Of a stretch of 64,000 bases of DNA, positions 34,229 through 45,351 are shown piece after piece. The notes under the pieces are model-generated. The model saw only the letters and a list, made by a program, of their open reading frames with translations. It ran no database searches and was not told the DNA's origin. Position 1 is the first letter of the stretch. Each line of letters begins with the position of its first letter. The translations under genes and the position numbers were made by a program. Origin of the DNA: Bryoerythrophyllum caledonicum (taxonomy: Eukaryota; Streptophyta; Bryopsida; Pottiales; Pottiaceae). The DNA is taken from the NCBI GenBank assembly GCA_963971425.1, contig OZ020524.1, forward strand, positions 16,495,845 through 16,559,844, in the 5' to 3' direction.

Positions 34229-37200
34229 CTGAGAACCAGACACTACGAGAACAACAAGAACTTGATGAGCGACCGTTTAACAGACATCCACTTGAAAAAA
34301 AGGCGTCGTACCTGAGGATGCAATTTCACGTTGTCGTGTTGTAAATAACTACACTATGTATAAAGATAATGTAGGTACAAAAAGTGTGGTCGTAGAGTGA
34401 CCTACAGTTTAATTCCATGTCGGAACAATTGGAGCTTGTTAGCCTAGCTTGGATGTACTACATCTGTTACTGTAGCTTAGGGGTAGGTAGGTGGCCAGTT
34501 GGCTGCTTATTTTCCTGCTCTCACTAGCAAGTATCAAGTCGTAGCCGCCCGAACAGTTCAACGAATTCAATGAGACTCAAACTCAGAATCAGTCGACGGA
34601 TAACAAACGGGCTCTAACAGCCAACCAAGTCTGCAACTTGGCGATTATCATCGAGCCTACAATAGTTTTATATTGCTACAGATAAGTCGTTTATTTCTTA
34701 ATTTGGCTTTATTGTGGACCATCTTTTAGATGCAAAGGCATCTATGGCTACTTAAATTTGTTTAATCGTTAACTATTAAAGAAATATCATTGAGTTATTG
34801 TTAGGGAAGGCAAGCTTCTTGATGAAGTTATTGAAAAACATATAAAGGGTAGATGGTTGCCGTACCTTATGCATTACTTCAGGTCATTATTAATTTAGAT
34901 TGTATCTTCTTAGTTTTTATAGCTTGATAGTATGGCTTCACAAGACCTTGATGATCGGGAGTTTCCTTTAGCTCACTCACCGAATGATCCTATTCAACTT
35001 TCTCAACCATCAACATCTAGGCGACGTGAGCGAGAGAAAAGAGGGCCTTCTGAGCGTCGTATTTAACCACGTACCGCTTTTTATCCTTAACAAGTTCTTT
35101 TGACAAGTTTAAGAAGTTTGCAACCGGAGGCAAGAACTTTAGTAATCGTCTTGGAGGTTGAAGATGTGCTTATCGAAGGTCATCAAGTGGTGTTTGAAGG
35201 GTGTTTTCAAAACACTAATGAAAGTCAAATGGTGACCCGCTTGTCCAATGATTTTTGTCACCCTCTTTGGCTTCAAGGCCCGCTCAGACACTTGGGTAGT
35301 GAAAGGCGAGCAAGTTATATTGTTGCTATTCTTCGTGAGATTCTTGATTTTTTATACATTTAATCCATCTAGGGGCTGAAGTTGAGACCATTTATTTTTA
35401 TTTTTCTTCATATATTTGTAGTTAATTGTTGTTATTGAAGAAACCTGGTCTTTAGATTGATGACCAGGTAGTTAGTCTTTAAAAATGCAAAGGATAGAAG
35501 CGATTGGGGAATGATAAGAGTTGATAAGCCGAAGAATTTGAGTAACCAATGGGTTTTAAGATGCCCATGTGGCCTTTGCTTGGGCTGAGGTTGGTTGTGA
35601 TTGGTTCCTTCACCATTTTGGGGGATTGTGTTATTCCTTACCAAGAAGGGACTAGACTGCGGAGGCTCTCTCGGGTTGTGTATGTTTTAGTTTCTTTTGG
35701 TTTTTGAGTATGTTGTAGCCTTTGATGTTAGCTCTCTATCAAGCTATCATTCGATCTTAGAACTAAAAGTATGAGTGAACGGCGCCTTGTCGAATACAAA
35801 GGATCTGTTGCCCCATGTTTTCATGAGCAGTAGGTTTGAAGCCTTATAAGAAGTTGTACAAAGTATATCTAAATGACATCTTTGGTGAATGTTTGTATTT
35901 TTTAAATAACTTTTTAAAGAGCTATTTTATGATCTATTTCAAGCTCTTATGAGGTCATAGCACTGGTTTGAAAGAAGAGGGGTCAGCTGACTTGAGTTTT
36001 TGTAAGACGTAACTTTGATTGTACATAGCGGCTGGCCAGATGCATTTTTGGAGGTCAAATTTGGTGTGTACATGGTATAGTTTAGTGGCTTTCTAAGTAG
36101 TCATAGCACGTCTCATTCCAAGTTTGTATGATATCGTAGTGATGTTTTAAATTAGAAGGTTAATCAAGAATCTAAAAGAGGGTTTGGATTCGGTTTATAC
36201 TTAATGAAAGGTTAGAGAAATGATTTCAAAGGCAATAAGGGTATATAGGAGAAGGGTATGAAGTGGTTAGGGTATATAAAGGTAAGGGTATGTGGGATTG
36301 AAGGTAATTAGGGAATCAATTATCTCAATCAAGGTTAATTGTGTTAAATAAAATTAACTAGTCTAATTGTAATTAATTAGCTTAACTAAGATTAAGTGGA
36401 TTTATTAAGGTTAATCATATTAGTTAAATATAATTACTTTAACTATTAGTTAATTATTATTAAATGAAATTAGTTAATTTAATCAGAGTTTAATTAAGGC
36501 TTGATTTAGATTAAGGATAATTAATGTTTTGAATTAAGTTTTTGAGAGACAAGTTCTACAAGACATCTACATCATGTCTTATTATATGTTTATCGAGTTT
36601 TATTATACAAGTTGAAGATTGGAGGCCTTTCTCATACGCTGAATGAGGACTTATGAGTAAATATGGACTTGAGCACAATATGATATGTTCCATATTCTAT
36701 TATTCTCCCTTTTCCTCTCTAAATTAAGTGCAACCAAGAACCTGCGTTTTCCTGAAGCAAAGACTCTCTACACGACAACGTTTTTCACAACAAGGCCGCC
36801 CACAGGAACGACATGCGTCTGCGTCGACAAAGGCAGTTGAGAGCTATGACATTTGCATCCGAAAGCAAGTTTTTTGACTGTGTTATGTTTTCTTAATGTC
36901 TGTGGTCGTTGGCATGCATGTGATGTAGGAGATCATGGTGATCCATCTTAGCACCAAGAAACGTTTGATGGGCCTGAATGAACTTAGTCGTTGATTCTAG
37001 AATGTAAAGTCTGTGGTCGTGACATTGTAGACCTCTGATGCCATCGCATTTTGCACTCAAGCAATGGTGTCCGTTTCACTTGGCTTTGGCGCATTATTCT
37101 TCTCCGCCTTGCGGCCTTTTTGTCATTTTTGACTGGGTTACGCGTTGACACGTAGTACATGCGTTGATCGACTTCTCACAGGATGTGGTTGTAGGCACAG

Positions 37201-37394
37201 ATTCTTAACATTTGTCATTAAATCCTGGCCGTTCAAGGCTCTGGCCCGCCGATTTTGCAGGATATCCCCACGCCGGGACTTACCTCACGTGGGGTCCTGG
37301 ATGAAGTCTTTTCTGTCCTACCCTGAGCGGGCAGCCCCCATTTCCGCCCAGCCCGCAACGGCCTTGTAGTGGCACGGCCTTGCGCACCCCCCGG
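34229..37394. other. intergenic, AT-rich, no supported gene
   Basis: TTAATTA-rich low-complexity sequence occupies about 36,310-36,545. Around 34,932-35,360 two plus-strand frames look mildly protein-like (PLAHSPNDPIQLSQPSTS; LEVEDVLIEGHQVVFEG), but they are separated by stops and lack splice signals. Possibly an old pseudogene. CACTACGAGAACAACAAG at 34,240 resembles a CACTA start but has no partner. Confidence 0.45.
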
Positions 37395-37530
37395 CGTGCA
37401 ACTTTCGCACCCCGCCTCGGGCCGCATCGCCCCCGCCTCGCTCTGCATTGCCCCCGCCTAGCTCGGCATTGCCCCCGCATCGCTCACCGAACTAGCTCCG
37501 CTCCTGCATTGTCGCATCGCTCCATCGCTC
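37395..37530. repeat. GC-rich minisatellite
   Basis: Imperfect copies of a unit near 20 bp, GCATTGCCCCCGCCTCGCTC, about five in a row. The Arg/Ala/Pro-rich open frames here are artefacts. Confidence 0.75.
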
Positions 37531-37905
37531 TCGAATCACTCCCCGCGCGGACAATTCTGAATCTGGGTCTAAGAGAACGATACTAGTCTATCTACACATG
37601 TTTTTTCGCGAGGCTCATCGCATTCCACCAAATTCGTTATCTACGTTGTTTGAAATTTCTTGCCCAGGTATCACAAACAACATCTGATTGGTTGACCGAA
37701 CGTTGCTTGTGTTCAAAATCTGGGTTGGAAAGCGTTTTTTCCCTACATTGCTTCAACGACTAATCTTGTTCCTCCGAAAGGGTACAAGTAAGCTCGTCGT
37801 CGAGTTTAGGTGCTTTTGGATTAGCGCTGTGAAAGATTCATGGCGGCTGTGAATTGGTTGTAATTCTTTACGTTTTTTGGAATTGTGTGCAGTGTGGGGT
37901 TCACG

Positions 37906-38732
37906 ATGACGACTGTGGACGAGTTGCAGAAGTATGTGTGCAGTGATGGGAAATGGGTGAAGAGAGGCTCCATGGTAGAGTTGAAGGCTGCGGATGGTTC
38001 AAATCTTGGAACGTACTGGTCTGTGTATAACAAGGAGACGAGGGCGATAGATTACTATTGGAGCATCTGTAACAACGAGGGCACCTGGTTTGAGTCTGGA
38101 TTTCCCATCAGCGGCTTACAAGGTGAGAATTCTTGCATCCCCTTTTTGGTGATTGCAGTGTGTGACGTGTCGACGTGAATCTCATGTTGCTTGTGGTGAA
38201 TGCACATCGTTGGTGTTGAAAACTGTCGCGGTTGCGAAGGAATTTGAAGTAGATGTTTGGGTTAACTTGACAGATATGGAAACAGTTTCTTGAGGTTTTC
38301 ATAAGCTTCATCGTATTGGTTGTGTGTTTTTCCACAGAATGGTTGTGGTCCTTGATTTTACTCATTTTACTGCGGTCCTTGATTCTACTCATTCTAGGGT
38401 TTTATGTGCAGGTTTGTGATCGTGAAGAAGGACGACCAATTATATGCCATTCAAGCGAGCTGTACTTCATGCAAGTGTTCCATCATTGGGGGCAACGTAA
38501 TGGTATTTTCTTACGAGTATAATCTTGATTATGGATGTGATGCCCTTTTAACTTTTCTTTCAATTGGTTGGAGGTTGATTCAGTTGAATCACGTGCCGAA
38601 GATGGAGCTCCAGGAGCTTCGCGAATAGAGTGCCTTCTCTGCCACACCAAATTCTCGCTGGAGGATGGGAAGGTGGCCGAGTATTGCCCCGAAGATGGGC
38701 CCCTTGCATGGGATGTTGGAACCTTGAAATAA
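37906..38732 (+). CDS. Rieske-like protein, divergent, spliced
   Basis: Exon 1 (ATG 37,906 to 38,122, before GTGAGA) encodes MTTVDELQKYVCSDGKWVK and TYWSVYNKETRAIDYYW. Exon 2 (38,412 to 38,496 or 38,502) encodes FVIVKKDDQLYAIQASCTSC. Exon 3 (38,574-38,732, after a good pyrimidine tract) encodes RIECLLCHTKFSLEDGKVA then AWDVGTLK-stop. Exons 2 and 3 follow the Rieske plan (first Cys loop, then CxxxH...F...GKV...P). The first loop has CTSC instead of CxH and the second CLLCH instead of CxxH, so normal 2Fe-2S binding is doubtful. Exons 2-3 join in phase 0. Exons 1-2 do not join in frame as read. An open stretch at 38,157-38,285 (CVTCRRESHVACGECTSL) may be a missing exon. Function unknown. Confidence 0.5.
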
Positions 38733-39609
38733 AAAGAAACCCCGGTTGACGCTAAGGTATGAAGTGGACACAATCTATACCACCAGAATTGTGTTCTTGA
38801 TTGGAAAACCATAGAGTTACATGGAAACTCACTCAATTTGTTAGCTGCCGTTGAATTCCATTGATTGTTTCTCAGCATCAACTTGTCTAATTTTCTAACT
38901 CAATAGCATCTTCTCGTTGCAGGTCTACTTTGCCCGGATATCGACAAAGCAGTTGTGTGTTGGAAGAAAAGTTCTAGGGGGGTTTTCTGTTACACATGAG
39001 ATTTTCAAAGCGTCGTACTGACCTTCATGATAATTTGGTATGACGTGAAGGTTAGCCACGATTTCAATGGATTTTCGATCGGTTTGTAGCTCATTGGATG
39101 GCCGTGGCAGGAGGCAACTCCGTTGTGGGTGGCAGCGGCGTTGGAGGTATGTTGTTTGTTTGCAACTTTTTTTAGTTTTGTTTTTTTCTGCGTTGTTCAT
39201 GAAACAACCAATTTTTTATATCGAGTCTAAGGTTTGGATCACCCCTGCACTACGAGTCTTCATTAACCAGTAGGTTTCAAACATAGAGCGACATGAATAA
39301 TTGTGCAGAGTTCTGAAAATTCTGAAAAAACTAGCAACCCTGTCAGTTCTCTAGTATTTATTAGTTGTGCTTTACCATTGGGACTTGCCCCAGGCGTTAC
39401 AGGCCTCACTTGGGGGGTGGAAGAACCGCGAAATCGTGTAAGCCTTGTAGATTTTGACCGTATTTGTGAGAGATTCTGTGAATATAGCGCTTTCGCCATT
39501 TGTATCTGGCAACTTTTTTCGTTTATTTATTTTGAGAGCGGTGCATGTTACAATGGAAGTTGAGAATCTTGAGACTAACTTCTCTCAATGGCGTGAGTAT
39601 GTTTTGCAG

Positions 39610-39704
39610 GTCGCATTTCGGAGCGTTTGCGGAACTGTGCTTTGGAGAATATGGAGACCATGTGAAACGTTGTGGTACGTTGAACGAGATCCATCATGTC
39701 ACGG
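39610..39704 (+). pseudogene. glycoside hydrolase family 1 (beta-glucosidase) exon fragment
   Basis: A single exon between TTTTGCAG and GTAGGT encodes SHFGAFAELCFGEYGDHVKR then TLNEIHH. This matches the GH1 segment around the acid/base glutamate (family TxNEP). The Glu is kept but the following Pro is Ile and the usual Trp is missing. The neighbouring frame at 39,430-39,490 (LVDFDRICERFCEY) might be a decayed piece of the same region. No other GH1 exons are near, so it is a relic. Confidence 0.5.
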
Positions 39705-39899
39705 GTAGGTATCCAAATGTGGGATTTACTTTGGAGAAAGTAAACTTGTTCATTGGACCCTCCTGGCTTTGTTGCACTCTGATCAATCCAAGTGCTGTTG
39801 ATAGTAGCGCTCCGTCGATTTTGAGTGCAGTCTAATTTCCTGCATACCAAAGTGGTTGTTAGTTTCCCCTTAACTGGAGTGTCATAAGCTTGAAACCAA

Positions 39900-40470
39900 A
39901 GAGTAAGAGCGTACTTTGAACTGCTTCGGTTCTGAATTAGTACCGACCATCCCACTCAGCTCCTGTTGCAAACCCTGAATCTCGTGCAACAACTTCCTGA
40001 CGATTCCGTCCTCTTGGGTGGAATCATAGAGAGTTGCATCGTCGTACTAGGATTGGTCGTCACTGGAGTATCCTTCGAGTCCGTTATCCTGTCACATATG
40101 GTTAAGGTCAAAGCCTCTAAGCCTATTGTGAGGAGTAGTTTTCACCTTTTGAGCCAAAGTCTGTAGAAACCCATGTAAAGTAGGGAGGAGAGAGCAAGGA
40201 AGCCGTGTCCACTGGAAGGCATGCTAGGTCGTCGAGGTCCGTCAATCTTAGTAACTCCATCTCCGAATCCTGTAGCTGCGCCTCAGTTTGCCTTTAGCGT
40301 TGTTGCCAATCTTCCACTTCCTGCTCCTTTACCGTGGCCACTAGTTCTCATGAATGATTGTTGTACACTTCTCTGACCGACTAGAGCATTTGTTGCTTTT
40401 GCATACATGCAGTTTGAAGAGCACACCAATTAAGTCGGTCCAATTTGTGTAGCGCAACATCCAAGCTCCT
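39900..40470 (-). pseudogene. coiled-coil protein relic
   Basis: Minus-strand text VALHKLDRLNWCALQTACM, ELVATVKEQEVEDWQQ and TEAQLQDSEMELLRLTDL runs in frame but is cut by several stop codons. It looks like a heptad-rich protein after decay. No family can be named. Confidence 0.25.
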
Positions 40471-40808
40471 TCTTCTGGAGGCCGAATTGTCTGAATACGA
40501 GTTTGTGTTCCACTGGTTAAGGTATGACAAACTCAAAAGCACCGTAGTGAGTGTTTTGAAAGTAACCAATGGAAGAAGTAAAATAAGATATACGAGTGAG
40601 CGTGATATATTAAATTCAAAAGGTGTACATGAAAAGTGGGATTCTGGCCACCATTCTTGTTACCTTTTGGATTTAGTGTAAATTCTAAATTGTAATTTTT
40701 GAAATTGATGTACTTTAGCTTGGTAATGGGCAATTATTTGTTTTTTCTCACTTTAGTTTATAGTTAGTATATAAGATTATTTATAAGTTACTATATACTG
40801 TATTGCAG

Positions 40809-42017
40809 GTGTTAACCAATATTATTGTTTTCATTATGGAGGTTATCATTGGAATTTTCATGCTTTCAGTCCTATTGTTGGCAATGGGGAAGAGAAATGT
40901 CACAAAAAATGTGAGGTATGTATTTTTTAATTGCAATTATTTATTTATATATAATTAAACAATAAAAATGCAAGATACAGAATAAGCAAGATACAAAATA
41001 AGCAACAAGAAAAAAATTCTGGATCACATTGTGAAGTGTAATCGAAGATTGGAAGCATTAAGGATCAACGCATTCGAGAATGATGTATACTCTCGGCCTG
41101 AAGTTGGAAAGAATGGCGCCTTGGAAAAGGTATGTTATATGAACTATTTTCAAACATTTTGTTTTTATTATTTGTATGTGGGAATTCCAATGTACAACTA
41201 AAGTAACATGTTCTATTTCAATGTATAATATTCAAATTCAAATTGTTATTGTTACAAACTCTTGTTTTGAAAATGACAAACTTTGGAGACTAGAAATCAT
41301 GTTTTGGCTGGATTCCTAGCAAATATAAAGATGTGAAATATAGACCGTTATCTTCATGAAACAAATGAAGGATTGGGCTCTAATGTCAGGGAAGCATTAT
41401 CAAAAAAGCGGCGGATGATTAGTGCAATTTTTTAGCCAGACATTATCTCAAATTTGAGTATATGCATGAATGCATATGCAATTCAAAATAATTTGACTGG
41501 CGGCAAGGCTTGTATGTACAACTCTCTAAACCATGTGTTTTTATGATGTATATAAATTATTTCAAAGCTAAAAATCTTATTCTTTTAATCATATATAGAT
41601 TCTACAAATATACAGGTCAATTGCAATATGTCCAGGTTCAAGCTTACGACAAGAAAAAACTCCAATGTTTGCTCGTGCAAGGTCAATTTTTCATGGAAGG
41701 AGTGGTTTAGCAATGTGTCAATCAAAATGGAAATTGAAAATGAACCGGAGAGAATATGGTATGGTCAACTTCGATTATTGTTCAAATGGAATATGCAGGA
41801 ACATAAAGGTACGGGAGTCGTAAAAGAGCTTTGTTTGATGCGTATGCATGAAGAAATCAATTTTGATAGAGTAATGAATTGTCCCGCCTTGAGATGGGCT
41901 AGAGGTAATAGTGGATTATATGAGGTGATTGATATTAGTAGAATTTTGAAGGTTGTCCATATTGTGCCAGATTTTGAGCATGACGGCCGGTTCTTTGTAA
42001 ATATTTATAAATTTTAA
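40809..42017 (+). CDS. unrecognised spliced gene, possibly transposon-derived
   Basis: Exon-like blocks: 40,809-40,917 (after TATTGCAG, before GTATG; two frames open), about 41,020-41,129 (HIVKCNRRLEALRINAFEND, before GTATG) and 41,628-42,017. The last encodes 129 residues including RIWYGQLRLLFKWNM, CPALRWARGNSGLYEVIDIS and VHIVPDFEHDGRFFVNIYKF-stop. The final block resembles the C-terminal tail seen in some plant and fungal transposon proteins, where a variable V/I-rich segment follows the catalytic part. This is an impression only. Phases between blocks were not resolved. Confidence 0.3.
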
Positions 42018-42479
42018 GTTCATTAGAATTACCAAAAACTTTGAATTTGAAAATCAATCCAAATTTCCAAATTTCAATATTGCAATGGTGTAGTTTCAAT
42101 ATGTATGTAGGACTGTAGAATTGGCTTGGTGTAGTACAATAAGCGTACTATGCAAATATTGCGTCAATTGATTGATACTGAAGCAATTAAGGCATGTGAA
42201 GCAATACTGACGAGAACAACATTCACAGAATATTGCGTCAGTTTATCATTTTTCAATACTGATGCACTACTTGTGAAGCATTGCATAAATACTTTTAGAG
42301 GATCGACTGCTGCAATACTGCAACAATATTTCCACAATAGGGGGCACTTTCCTCATATGATGGTATCTTATTCTACAACACTAGTGGGGTACCCATGTCC
42401 TTTGGACACCTTTCTTGTTGGATAATTTTTGTTGGATGAATTTATTTACTGGGAACAGACGGACCGACATCAAGCTTAG
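42018..42479. other. spacer left of the retrotransposon
   Basis: No gene. It continues directly into 53,774 once the retrotransposon and one target duplication are removed. Confidence 0.6.
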
Positions 42480-42484
42480 CATAT
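42480..42484. repeat. target-site duplication CATAT (left)
   Basis: CATAT immediately precedes the LTR's TGTGAACC. The same five bases follow the other LTR at 53,769-53,773. Confidence 0.95.
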
Positions 42485-44173
42485 TGTGAACCAAAATTAA
42501 CCCTATCTAATTTCATCCAACCTAAATTGCATGGATGAAACCCTAAACCTAATGGATGGAACCCTAAAACCTAATGGATGAAATCCTAACACCTAATGGA
42601 TGAAACCCTAAAACCTAATGGATGAAACCCTAAAACCTAATGGATGATCCCTAAAACCTAATGGATGAAACCCTAAAACCTAATGGATGATCCCTAAAAC
42701 CTAATGGATGAATTTCATTAGATGAGGTTAAGGTTAAAGACTTTAACCATACAAGGTAAAGTATAAGTAACTTGATATGGAAGTAAATAAATAAACAATG
42801 AAACTCAAGGGTAGAAGTAAGAAGTCAAAAATACACGATGAACATTCAAGGAGAATAAAAATGCATGAAAAAACGTGCTCCGATCAAGGCAGCACACCCC
42901 TTGTCGCTAGAATCCCTATAACTTTGTCGTCGCTGATCGGATGTAAGCGAGCTAAGAGTCCCTAGAATCCTGACTTGAAGATCTACAAGCGTGCCAATTT
43001 TCAGCTCCAGAATCGTTGTCGTTCGCTCGCAGAGGTCCGTCAAAGTTGGTGAACCGAATCAAGCTAGCAGCAGCACCCCGGACACCAAAACCGCTGTAAC
43101 TCAGTCCTCTGTGCTCGGATTTGAGCGTGCTGGATGTCCACAAAGAGCCAACTTCAAGGGCTACATTTCCTGAAAAAATAGACTCCAAAGTCGTCGTGGT
43201 CCGCCGGCAATGGCCCTCCAAAGTTGATGCTCTAATTCTGCCAAGGCAGCAGACCTCTTTCTACAAATTATCCTATAACTCCTTTGTCACTGCTCCAAAT
43301 GGAGCGTGCTTAGTACCTCTCGAAAGCTAACAATAAGATCTAACTACTGCTAAAATATCAAGTCCTAACTCTAAGTATCCATTTAGCTAAACAAGATTAA
43401 CCGCAGCCTAAAAAATAAGAGGGAAAATAGAAGAAGTTTTGGCATAGCTTCGCCCAAGGCAAAAAGAGAGAGAGGGAAAGTGGCCACCCACGCCTCTTAT
43501 CCAAGTGGGAGGAGGCCCAAGGGTGGCGGCCACATCCCTACCCTTGAATCTAACAATCCCTAATCAAGATCAAGGGCCCACGATCACCAAAGCCCTAAAC
43601 TCGATTTTAGGGCTGAACATGCCTATATCTACCAAACTAATAGGATTTGAGCAAAACTAACACCACCAATGTGTTCAAAACACACTTTAATCCCAAGATT
43701 GATTATTCACAAGTCCAAATCCGAGTTCTAGATCATTAGAAACCAAGTAGTTTACTTTAATCGTTAAATCTACTTGCTACTAGTTTTTTTCTTTTTTCTT
43801 TTTCTTATCTTCTATTTTTTCTCTTTTCACAATAACATAAGTACCATACAATTGAGGTTCTAATATAACTTTTCCACTAACTGAATTAAATACTAAACTA
43901 CTAACTTGAATTACCTAGAACAACATACTAATTCTAATTCACTAATGGGTTTCTATGTCTCTTTTGCTTTTCGCAAGTCTAATTTCCTATTAATAACTCT
44001 AATTTTGCCCTCCACACTAATTTAAGGCTACGTGGAGTCCAGTTAACTAACCTTTACTAATAACACACTAGAAGGCGCTACTAACTACTAATCTAACTAC
44101 TAATTGAAATAAACAAGACAGTTTTCCACTAACTAATCACTAACTAACATTGTGGCGCTTCTGAGCGCTCACA
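42485..44173 (-). repeat. 3' LTR (left copy)
   Basis: 1,689 bp, TG...CA ends with TGTGA/TCACA inverted termini. No sequence difference from 52,080-53,768 was noticed. Confidence 0.95.
42537..42715. repeat. LTR-internal minisatellite
   Basis: About eight copies of an AACCTAATGGATGAAACCCTAA-like unit near 20-22 bp, some shortened to GGATGATCCCTAA. The same array is in the other LTR at 52,132-52,310. Confidence 0.85.
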
Positions 44174-44350
44174 TATGGCGGCCATCTGGGACGACTAACA
44201 GGAGAGATACCCAACATTGGGCACACGGTCAAAATTTATTTATTTATTTATTTATTTATTTATTTTTTTTTGTTTTATAGTTTTTATATGTAAGAGAGCT
44301 ATCATAAAAACTAAAGCTATCTATATTAGAAGAGTTGGGAAGTTTTGCGC
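44174..44350. other. retrotransposon segment between 3' LTR and third ORF
   Basis: Contains a (TTTA)n microsatellite at about 44,237-44,268. No purine-rich primer site adjoins the LTR on the minus strand, which instead reads GATGGCCGCCATA. Confidence 0.6.
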
Positions 44351-45010
44351 CTACGGAAGATGCAGAAATCGTAGCGTACGGTGTGTCATATCTCCGACCT
44401 GTGCCGCTAAGTCTGCCTCCGATAGCTCCCTTGGATGACCCAACAACCACCGATGATGGCCCCAGTGTGTCGCCCCCTCTTGTGGTGGAATTGGAGGCCT
44501 AAAAGCTCCCCAATATTGATCATCATTAGGACCCTCATAAGTAGCCTCGAAGTATCGGATTGGGCCCTCTGGCTCGGTTCTACCAACCCATAAAAATTGA
44601 CCTAACACTCTAGCTTGTCCAGGTAACAAATTGCCTATATAAAGCACTTCATTTCTGGTTGATGCTGAAGGTTCCGGTCTGTCCGCAACTCGCGTCGGCA
44701 AAGGTGGAAATAAAGGTGGGTGCGGACTCAAAGGACCCCTTCCCCTCTGACCGAAGTTGGATGGGGCATTCAACCGCCGACGTTGTGCCGGAGGTAGTGG
44801 AAGTAAATCGACTTGTGATGGTTCGCGCCACCTACTATGAGGGGAAGGAGGTTGGGTCAATGATATTTCTCTATCTGGAAGGTCTGCAAGTGATAGCTCT
44901 AGACTCTGGTTACTAGCTAACGGTTGAACACCCTCACTAGTTGAAGGTTGTTCACCGGTATCTGCCTCACCGGCCGAGCCCGAGGATCGGAACCATACGG
45001 TATTTGACAT
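44351..45010 (-). CDS. retrotransposon third ORF, unknown function (219 aa)
   Basis: Lies between integrase and the 3' LTR, in the same orientation as pol. The protein begins MSNTVWFRSSGSAGEADTGE, is rich in Pro, Ser and Arg, and its C-terminal half is more ordered (NEVLYIGNLLPGQARVLGQF, GPIRYFEATYEGPNDDQYW). No signal peptide or membrane segment is visible, so it is not an obvious envelope-like protein despite its position. Its intact frame within a recently inserted element argues that it is coding. Confidence 0.6.
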   Translation of the reverse strand: MSNTVWFRSSGSAGEADTGEQPSTSEGVQPLASNQSLELSLADLPDREISLTQPPSPHSRWREPSQVDLLPLPPAQRRRLNAPSNFGQRGRGPLSPHPPLFPPLPTRVADRPEPSASTRNEVLYIGNLLPGQARVLGQFLWVGRTEPEGPIRYFEATYEGPNDDQYWGAFRPPIPPQEGATHWGHHRWLLGHPRELSEADLAAQVGDMTHRTLRFLHLP

Positions 45011-45351
45011 ATCGTCAGAAGCTACGCTTAGAACTAAGAATGAGTAGAGAGAAAATAAGAGAGGATAAGATGAGAGGTGTGGAGGAAGTGGTAAGGATGA
45101 GAAGCCATCGCTCTTGCACCAACTTATACTAAGTTTATACTTCTAAATTTACAACCACAGTGCCATTGTGATTTTTCCCTGACACCAGTCGTGGATATTT
45201 ATCCTAAAAGATAAGGCCATCGTGGATGGACATGGTTGAGCTAGGATTGGCATCCTATAATTGGCTCAACTAATAATGTATGATGCCAAGGTAGGTAGAC
45301 TTTAACTGACCTTCTAGAACGCGGAAACTCCTAGATTAGACTTCTACATCA

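Noticed and set aside
42846-43330. Open frames within the LTRs (also at 52,441-52,925).
   Set aside because: Exact duplicates inside both LTRs, non-coding by position, no domain.
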